Virus record (IMG/VR): IMGVR_UViG_3300035438_000194
Coordinates: 49,847 to 113,846 of that record
Reading direction: 5' to 3' (one strand)
Length of the DNA: 64,000 nucleotides
Origin: a virus
Position numbers and translations under genes: made by a program. The notes beneath the pieces were generated by a model, which did not search any database, was not told the DNA's origin, and was given only the letters and a program-made list of their open reading frames with translations. Positions 27,801-34,000 of this stretch are shown in pieces (positions within the stretch are counted from its first letter, which is position 1; the number at the start of each line of letters is the position of its first letter).

Positions 27801-30800
27801 ATGCTGGTAGATTTATGTCTATGCCTAGCATGGGTATCTTTAGTATGTATGATACTTTCTCAGCTATACTTAACCAGGCAAATATTCAAGGTGTAAATCT
27901 AAAAGAACAGTTCCCTGTATTAGAAAGCCTTAGACAAACTGAAGTAGAAGGTAAGAAGTTTAACTTTATTACTTTAGCTAGAAAGGTTAAAGATGTAGAT
28001 GATCGTACATCATTTACAGCACAGTTGCTTAGCTTGATGAATCCTAATGTCCGTAAGGTTGGTAATGAAGGTTTCAATCTTGCTATCAGTTCTTTCTTTG
28101 CTAAGTTCCCAGAGATGGCATTTGCCCAAGCTGGTAACAACAGTGCAAGTGGGTTATACATTGGTTCAATCGTAGACGCTAAGTCTATAGCAGTTGCCCA
28201 AGCGGACAACTTAAATGAGTACATTGAAGCCCTTAAGGATCCTGAAACAGCTAAAAACATCTTAAATGACTACGCTAGAAAGTTTGAGCAAAAAGCTCCT
28301 TACAAAAACAAAGCAGCTTATTTTAACTATAACAGTAACAAGGATATCACTGATTATATTCCTGAGGCGCTACCAGAAGATGCATTATCAATTGCAGAAT
28401 CAGAAGTAAAGAAAGAGCCACACTGGAGAAAGGATGAGGCTATGGCCAATGCTTCAACAAAGGCAATTGCTAAAGCTACACAGCCAAAAGATGTTACTTA
28501 TAGAAGTTCAACCAAAGCTTATCTAGAAGCCCTTGGCGGAGCATCTACAGACTTTACAAGTTCTGATGCTGTATGGATATTTGGAGCAGGTGCTTGGAGT
28601 GCTACAGCAAAGAATATCAAAGAAGACTTTGATAATTACTATGTACCTATGATCAATAGAGCCTTAGAATCAGGTGTCACTACCTTCAATATAGGTACAG
28701 CATCTGGTATTGATACTATGGCAACAGACTACTTAAAGAGTAAAGGCTTTACTGTAGAGTCACAGGGTGAGTGGAATAAACTTACTGGTGGACCGGTAAC
28801 AGCTGTTGAAACAGCTAGAACCATCTATGATAAAATTAATAAAGATCAAACAACGCAGTCAGAAAATGTAGTATTACCTAAAGATTTAGAAGACAATAAA
28901 ATATATTCAGGTAAGGAATTCTGGAATAAAATTGTACCAGAAGCGAGGGATATGTTTGATGATAAGGTAAATCCAAAAACAGGTCAGACAAGACCAATGA
29001 TTGTTGCGTATAGAGGTAGTCATAAAAAAACGTTTTTGCAGAACTACAAAGATGGCCTTACTGTAGGTAATCCTTTTGATTGGCAAGTTGAAACAGGCAC
29101 TGGGGATGAGAAAGGTATAAAGTCTACTAAACGATTTATACATTGGATGATTACCGGAGATAACATGGGGACAGCTGCAGCTACTCCAGAGTACAGACAA
29201 GCTATCATAGATGATATTAAGTCAGGTAAGATAAAAGGCAGTCCTATTCTTTACTATGCAGAGAAGAACTATGCTACTCACGCAACAGCTTTAGACTATC
29301 TGATCAATAAGCATGACTGGGATGCTCAAGCTCCCGGTGCTCGTAAAACTTATACTGGGAAAATAACTAGTTTGCAACCTAATCAAATATTTGTATTTGG
29401 TTCCAATGAAGGAAGTTCTAAAGGAGGTAAACCTACACATGGATCAGGTTCTGCTAAAGATGCTAAAGACAAATTTGGAGCTATTCAAGGTCAAAGCAGA
29501 GGAGCTCAAGGACAGTCTTATGCAATTGTAACTAAGAAGTTCTACGATGTAAAAAAGTCTAGCACTCCTCAAGAAATCATAGAAGAGATCAAAGGTTTAT
29601 ATGCATATGCTGAACAAAACTCTGATAAAGATTTCTTAGTATCTGACTACTCTGAGAGTAACCTTAATGGTTATACCGGGCAAGAGATGGCAGATATGTT
29701 TAATGCTGCTGGATCTATACCTTCTAACATTGTGTTTAATCAAAACTTTGATAAGCTATTACCTAGTACTCAAGCTCCTAGAGCTACTGTAAAAGGACCC
29801 GGTCCAGAGACTAAGATGAATATTTATGCCGGTACAGGAGAGAATGCTGAATTAAGTAACTTTGCTAATAGACCTTTTTTCCCTACAACTAATGGATTGG
29901 CACAAGCTAGATTTAATAATGTAGAAAGTGCATATCAAGCAGCTAAGATTCTATTCTATACAGATAAAAGTGATAAGGCTACACTTGAATATAATGCATC
30001 TCTATATAACCAACTTAAAAATACCAATGGTTCTCAAGCTAAATCTATAGGTAAAAATATTAGATCTTTAAACATTCAAGATTGGGATGCTAATTCTTCT
30101 AGAATAATGAAGGAACTGTTAAAACAGTCCTTTGAACAAAATCCAGATGCTCTTGCTAAACTTCTTGCTACAGGTAATGCTACTCTTACACATACACAAG
30201 ATAGAGGTAAGTGGGCTACAGAGTTTCCAAGATTGCTTATGGAGGTAAGAGAAGAGCTAAGTCCTTCTCAACCACAAGCAGCAGCTGGACCAACTGTACA
30301 AGCTGCCCAAGCTGCACCAGGTCTTATCATTGACATAAGAGGTCCTAAGGAACTAGTTGATTATGAGACTGGTGATTTGATACCTGTAGCTAAAGTATAC
30401 AAGCAGACTCAGTTCATTACAAAAAATGGAGACGGAGTGGAGATTGCTTATACTCTTCCTGAACAACTTGCTAAACAAATAATGGATGAGAATCCAAACA
30501 ATGTATTTGTATTTGATTGGTTCCGTCCTCACAGTACTGGTAAAGAAAACACTGCTGCAAGAAACAATACTAGACAAGCTTGGAGATCAGGTTTAGCAAC
30601 TGGACAAAGTTTTGGTATCACTACTAGAACCTTTGAAGGAAAAACACCAAGTGATGTACAGTTTGAAGGTGTTAAAAAAGTTATTGATGAGCAGATTGAA
30701 CAACTTGTACAACTCCGTGACTCAGGTAAGATCATTACCTTCCCTTCAGATGGTATAGGTCAGAACTTTAAAGGCTCAGGTGCTGATCGAATCTTTGTAT

Positions 30801-31009
30801 ATTTGTCTAAGAAGCTTCTTGAGAATTTTGGTTACAGAAATCCAGCGTTTGATAACATAAGCTTAGTACTTGGACCTTTAGAAGTAACAGGTACAGACTA
30901 TACGCAAGACTTCTATAAGAAGATGGCGGATGCTGAGTCTGGAGAAAAGGCTCAGACAGTTACAGACAATGAAGTTAGAGAACATATTAAAACGTGTAAA
31001 ATAAAGTAA
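18818..31009 (+). CDS. Giant virion RNA polymerase fused to a zincin and a C-terminal ADP-ribose/nucleotide domain array
   Basis: A 4063-aa protein. An intact zincin motif H723-E-A-W-H727 is followed by AEEYLADKF (782-790) as third-ligand region. The RNA polymerase core is marked by TGGD2244-F-D-I-D2248, the metal-binding loop known from the crAss-like phage phi14:2 gp66 and related to YonO. A coiled coil (~2270-2330) follows. The tail contains, in order: a SLOG-like domain (~3238-3325, IFGAGAW and TASGIDTMA with S3296-G-I-D3299); a DUF4326-like domain (~3378-3505, VGNPF and a late THATALDYL); a macro/A1S_2505-like domain (~3515-3630, IFVFGSN and GQSYAIVTK); a NADAR domain (~3667-3812, ELSNFA, E3703 in VESAYQA, LLMEVREEL); and a second diverged copy of the macro-like domain (~3885-4030, VFVFDWF and GQSFGITT). 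phi14:2 gp66 is about half this length, so the tail is an addition. Polymerase call firm; domain array good, exact functions inferred. Confidence 0.9.
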   Translation: MICKPDGTYEIEQSDIDKVNKWVYKLLSTRATSGTRTFDLNAFVKYVYTRSLEKTNDAQKALTIARQVPIAIDLVISADPDLRKGLAALQGYSRDAVDAMGDSFLESMTAVSDLVNTDPTKKDLANTLAATANVELLQPVTPTIQAGALETGRELVSDLPYTPLSTTGNEDIPGREWYYGFIKNISNQDLGLSNTGTASYFGVKDGIRIAMVLGSQIPVDQLYLDVQNQTDIEDIKKNQLFTVVTDNAGNFVYFNENYEVTDAENGKLVYFPTRTIPSMKVVDGRKVFNLGEQSDRTVQSIKDKVRKIMADAPLLKEKDAREQVEVEFQGAYSLLSDIADHLQNNPSDKVLLNLTGINKGTLRYDQDTVTPLSSIKNLGALNLRIRTTGVSSEGTKQEFETRRYLAIDGVSDKIGFSMNSFSTAMASKVADLLVNDVYTEDGTRLSTDDKYKMIRTFVPLGTTGLTIVTANNEIKIGGNTVDLSDKAAAKAAIVEFLTRTIKVNDSKGNEIEIKNQLRFDGKTYEASNGVIDDFTITPASDGTYTVASNLVDYKTWLKDNAYIKIQLDSNGNVTQVNGYFEFNASPETRKTIASRQVEQMAVPKKGGDLSLNGLTAPTVEDKENALAKIRERAKGRNNKPLFSMRHDSLAANKAQIRRGKKWFDTTEIKFKDADGKVVTKKLSEIVPYEVMFNVINSNGDIRATWTRNGITLFNGSDYTDLYHEAWHGFTQLFLTADQKTALYNEVKSLKEDIKYYDHKAGEWKTMNSKDLDFSDRNHIIYAEEYLADKFRKYSMDRSAPSAKVKSIFRKIWDAIKALFSRSTKESAANPYNNTLINQAFDQLYTGNLVDYTFDQANIQFGQLNYGITAIDKDLNGIEGLSVEDSLAISEGINHYIAEYIDMAVAGLVYGDANPAYSSLILTDAEYKKEALFYAKDMLQVQLDKLLAEYGTKVSYEKQIAERQIKTLTFAIDQFGDLDDLRNNKKGTLAFFNKKTGYLDLTTYKTDDNTDDATEEDDDDSGRPTKSKDRTGMYAGNGTELSGLERMDSILKFAFSNITEIGPDGIKRNQMGLPVMASSKTIFNMVSSLTENLNDREEMYRAIWNKSEEKERNGEPTPMAQMLKQFLSKVGEPKDATSGIAQLFWNKVFHGLRTDRLTSIQVNINKTKYGHEVIVGETDSSDKAILRGWQDAFVFNNKSDYLIVDPKTNEKYLDLKALNAKYGNIGPGQPIESIDQINPYQFFKDFGILITPTNKNLKAIRDQDIIRTLLRFRLAPLMRIPDLKVTSYNSLFMENHPYIDAKGEKSVLQEQGGVMNKLLALESKANPKYSDYMRLFGADARSERSNPSGPGNTLIALNKAGNFNNIISRPELSQYNPKKNPAVKTSVIFNKMFPSLGARDQRYSLDYQAMLGTQYIDKRAGIDTLVTSLASAESDEQVAYLRDFFSFSLHGAAEAFKHADKNMAYIVQLLGPQMFYIPIADFAKGTGEGNTGKQAANKIITGYIAAELERIKKVLASKELTSGEKASDIILYTDSEATVKDEDGLIREVKYKTLADVGVEFTVFDDILSDDLKARLINDKSIQTVEDFLKLLSGDKALEQSIHRELNTYFAKLVKEDRDQLESFEFFKGANKAKSLSTIKNRSFKNSSLSTDEIFDASVLHYVYASFIHKMEMSTLFYGDAVMFQHDKDEHMKRIPTFFATGKIPVFDDTMENWLLSSAGGYYKSEFFKNSGLTQPTSNQLVTRQLNTAILEDAIESISKEAFDQMVEAYLKNNPGATEAEAKAKYKSYRNMKSADAQGWISFDAYRALEIRLDNWSPAKEVVYQEVLKGEISDPEILETFFPVKKMQYAGPMGTENFAANAVHKYSLMPLIPTIIKDTELEKLHNKMVSQNIAYSVMHSGSKVASIGNGNKLSKFYTEPNGNRTLAFTAPDYQFSSSVIYLDYFKEQLVTHDTAKGKVKFPTQKRALVTSGLDEFGVPTDFEVGSTDDERLTAWNALPDEKARLKASKAYTLKRNYQKAFKELFDTAKDKLKMELGYKDPKSTSKTEGLNLEKLMAFVEEQLLNRETLSEYELDFLQMSPSGQLIYPQDFGSDPSQIEKLISSLVNKRITDQMSRGESFIQVSSVGFRKADLAADSSLLFYRIGPDGKTLPMQVKIPLMGDFKNLLNHVDNDGKKIGTLARLNELIKDEKWMNENREMLTMGGDRIPIQGHNSMEVMEVAEFFDPAGGNMMVLPLEIVAKTGGDFDIDKLICLIPVIKNNMGVVELSKPTKTRKVLKTIVKEKSDLYNELKALRKQYIKEELTPEFREEISKLEDEQRAAQQEFNENYINDYYVGGSLDKYMNRINSAQQTIDAIYDQLFEDRKEVFQGEFDQYIDEAQPILNKLRELNRQEDTFSPDAYQNNLMQAMNDILLRGENFTNLTLPNDTETYTAKGGIVDEFTSVNRPYQRSNNKTNNRRKKMSPTRIMENRYNNVKAFAMSAGKSGVSLGAKTNKIFIKYKEVGLYFEPTYTAIKGNKQYPIKQRLLVDHKTVLVNGKRAISMGHGKDVNGKDISDQISQLMNGYLDVAKEDWVFDINAVKELEPEFLLLLQAGVGPRMATALISQPLVKKYVEAIRKRSNAFSLAVSDKETSLSFAKYEALLEILDKNMPDIFNYADAPVNQETGNIITPSNEKLLFDAQRFLGNRGNFNIDDLIANAKKGPDSGVTGYDIEAFAHFMEIMDLTKGDKELKQSIDIDTKKQLTALDATKKINALKDLSGRFPKSKIKSLLDDTYLSNFKTQGLLLEAISKVLPLRGLKSLNDFAYDLSKNKKFDDQKARENYEKNLIADFPSYIAANARPRVTSNDASYRGVEIEQTIPINKQTLLKFGAIYMDGALQVDQTQIDIDFDNRAYTKDGYGDGLLAKLPPTVFSEYDKGKKTARNLYRAFVFEREIARAAFPYTEIEGTDDQFELFRAEFQMYQVMRMNTPGGAKLDLVDQYEEFIRNKALYNAGIDAGRFMSMPSMGIFSMYDTFSAILNQANIQGVNLKEQFPVLESLRQTEVEGKKFNFITLARKVKDVDDRTSFTAQLLSLMNPNVRKVGNEGFNLAISSFFAKFPEMAFAQAGNNSASGLYIGSIVDAKSIAVAQADNLNEYIEALKDPETAKNILNDYARKFEQKAPYKNKAAYFNYNSNKDITDYIPEALPEDALSIAESEVKKEPHWRKDEAMANASTKAIAKATQPKDVTYRSSTKAYLEALGGASTDFTSSDAVWIFGAGAWSATAKNIKEDFDNYYVPMINRALESGVTTFNIGTASGIDTMATDYLKSKGFTVESQGEWNKLTGGPVTAVETARTIYDKINKDQTTQSENVVLPKDLEDNKIYSGKEFWNKIVPEARDMFDDKVNPKTGQTRPMIVAYRGSHKKTFLQNYKDGLTVGNPFDWQVETGTGDEKGIKSTKRFIHWMITGDNMGTAAATPEYRQAIIDDIKSGKIKGSPILYYAEKNYATHATALDYLINKHDWDAQAPGARKTYTGKITSLQPNQIFVFGSNEGSSKGGKPTHGSGSAKDAKDKFGAIQGQSRGAQGQSYAIVTKKFYDVKKSSTPQEIIEEIKGLYAYAEQNSDKDFLVSDYSESNLNGYTGQEMADMFNAAGSIPSNIVFNQNFDKLLPSTQAPRATVKGPGPETKMNIYAGTGENAELSNFANRPFFPTTNGLAQARFNNVESAYQAAKILFYTDKSDKATLEYNASLYNQLKNTNGSQAKSIGKNIRSLNIQDWDANSSRIMKELLKQSFEQNPDALAKLLATGNATLTHTQDRGKWATEFPRLLMEVREELSPSQPQAAAGPTVQAAQAAPGLIIDIRGPKELVDYETGDLIPVAKVYKQTQFITKNGDGVEIAYTLPEQLAKQIMDENPNNVFVFDWFRPHSTGKENTAARNNTRQAWRSGLATGQSFGITTRTFEGKTPSDVQFEGVKKVIDEQIEQLVQLRDSGKIITFPSDGIGQNFKGSGADRIFVYLSKKLLENFGYRNPAFDNISLVLGPLEVTGTDYTQDFYKKMADAESGEKAQTVTDNEVREHIKTCKIK

Positions 31010-31010
31010 A

Positions 31011-34000
31011 ATGGCAAATAGTTGTGCATTTGGTAAGGATTGGGATGAGCTCGTAGAAGCGGTAGGTTTATTCCAAGCAAGTAAGGATTATATTGAGAAC
31101 AATGGAGAGGTTCGTACCCCTGATGAAGTAATAGCTAAGCTAGAAGCTAGAGGGGAATGGGCTGAAGAATCTACTCAGGACTTTACCAGACCAATGCTAA
31201 GAGGAACTGAGATGGACATGTTAGCTGAAATGGCTAACACTATCCCTGGTTTCTCTACTATATTTAATCCAATACACCTATCAAAGGCTGCTACAGACAT
31301 GCGTAAAGGAAACTCTACGCTAGACTTTACTATAGGCAACCTAAGTTCACGTCTTGGTATACCATACCAGATGGTTGATGAGGTAGAAGCACAAACTATA
31401 TTGGATAACTCAGGTACTCCTTATACAGGAGAAGCTGGTTTCTATGTAGGTGGTGTTGTATACTTTATCAAAGACAAGGTAAATACAGAGGTGGCATTCC
31501 ACGAGTTTGCTCACCCATTTGTAAGAGCTATTGCAAAAGAGAACAACGTGTTGTTTGAAAAGCTGCATGCAGACTTACTTCTAACACCTGAAGGCAGACT
31601 CTTAGAGAAACTAATGAGCAACCTTCACCCAGAATTAGAAGCGGGTGCAGAACTATACAAAGAGGAAATGTTGGTACGAGCTTTAACAAAAGCATCTGTT
31701 GACAAGAAGAATAATAAGAAACCATCTTCTGGCTTTGTTAAGTTCCTTAAAGACCTATTGTATGCAATCAAACAGGTTTTTAGAAAGTATGTAGGTAAAT
31801 CAGTTGCAATCTCTGAGCTTACACAAGACACAACTCTAGATGAGTTAGCTGATATTTATACAGAAGCTAATATAAACTTTGATATAGAGTTAGTTAACCA
31901 GAAGGATGTTGTTGCATTTATTAGAGAGACCCGTACTCAAGTTGATGATATAGTTAATATACTTAATACAGATGAGGGTGCTCAAGTTATCAAGAAGGGT
32001 CTAGATAACATCAATCAAGTAGTTAATGAGCATACTGACCGTCTTATAAAGAATAAGAACTTAGATGAAATGTTAGCTATTCTAGAGACAGGATTTGACC
32101 AAGCTGACTTACAAATTATACGTTCTAATATAACTCAGTACAGTAATCTTATAAATGCAAAGTTTACTACTCTTGCAGAAGAGAACAATCGTGTTCAACA
32201 GCAATCAGCAGCTTTTGTAAATACTGTTTTCCAGATCAAAGCAATGGCTGATAAGATGATTCTGCATATGCAGGAGTTATCTAAAAGAGAAACTGATCCT
32301 AGTAAGGTAAAGAAGTTCTACTACTATGAGCAATTGACTAATGACTGGAAGAGAACAATGGCTCAGATCCGTATTGACATGAGTAATGCTGGTATCCTAG
32401 AAGGGCCAATGCTTGATGTTATAGGATCTATTGAGACTAAGTTACAAACAGCTGATACAATTGCAGGACGTGTGCATCTTGAGGGCTCATCTGAATTACT
32501 TGAGAGTGTACTAGAACCACTATCTAAAGAAGTAGATAGATACTATAAAGAAATTATTGAAGAGTTAGAAAAGAAAGGTGCTCCTGATAGAATCTTGAAC
32601 CGTTACAAAGCGGAGTATGATAGCGCTAAACTTGACAAAGCTACACTTAAGAGCTGGTTATCAGGTGAGCAGGGAGACACAAACGTAATCAGTGCATGGA
32701 TGGAGTCATTCATGAACATACAAGACCCGGTTATATTTGGTCTTGCATCTTACGTAAACAACAATATGATGGATGTTATGACTACTGTACAACAGAAGTA
32801 TAACAGACAGTCACAAGATATTAAAGAACTTCTTGATTCAGTTGGTTACAATCCTAATAACCCAAAAGGGATATTAGATCTTGTAGGTTATACTGAGAAA
32901 GAAGGTACATATGGTAAGGACGGTAAGTTTGTAGAGAAAGAAAGAAAAGCTTTCATTCACCACGTTAAAGGGTATGACATAGAGATCACTCGTAAGAATG
33001 ATCAGATTAAACAAGCTGAGCTAGAGTTCAAGAAGACTGGAGACAGTACTGACCTAGACAGATTATATATTGAACGTGAAAACTTACTTAAAGATTTTCA
33101 CAGGGAATATTCAGAGGAAGTTTATGCTAAGGATGATCTTCTTAGCAAAGATGAGATAGGTAAAAAGGCCTATCTTGAACGCTTTAAGATTCTTAGTAAG
33201 ATACAGAACTTAAATGCTACACTTGAAAGTGCGGCAGACAGACATGATCCAGACTACCAGATGTCATTAGCTACATACTGGCAAGAGTATAAGCAATTAT
33301 ATTCTTTATCATATGCTGATGGTACTCAAAAGAAAGGTGATGATCTTGATGTTTCTGTAAGACTTAGAGAACATAGAGAAGCAACTAGAAAGTTCTATGA
33401 GTGGGTACCAAGAAAAGGTATGTTCCAAGGGGCTCTGAAGGCTTATGAGCAACAGATCCTTGATACTAATCCTAGTATTAAATACGGTGGCCCTGAGTTT
33501 AACAGACTACGTGAAGAGTGGCTTAACAATAATACAGTTGTTGCAATTAAACCAGAGTTCTTTAGAGACCGTCAAGTTATCTTAGATAGAATTAATGAAC
33601 TGAAGGCTAAGTTACCACAGTCTGTACAAGACCAGCTAAAGTTAGATGAGATCCTTAAGGAGATGAATGACCAAATCTCTGCTTACAGAGATGACAGCGG
33701 TCAGCCTGAAGGTACTGCAATGAGTGATACAAAACTTGCTCGATTGAAGGAACTACAAGAGCAGTTTGAATTGTATAAAGATGACCTTCTAACAGTACAA
33801 GGTGTAACTAAAGCTGATATTGCGTTTAAGAAACAGATTGATGCAGCTATAGTTGAGTATACACTTAGAGGTAAAGGAGAACATCCGTTAAGTGATCCTG
33901 ATGTAGCACTACGCTATGCTGATATTATCAATGATATGAATGACTTTGGTTTATCTGAAGAAGATGCAGCAGAGTTAACAGAGCTATATCAGAAGTTGTT

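Noticed and set aside
27886-28260. 124-aa antisense frame
   Set aside because: Mirror of the polymerase gene frame; leucine/serine pattern follows the opposite strand codons.
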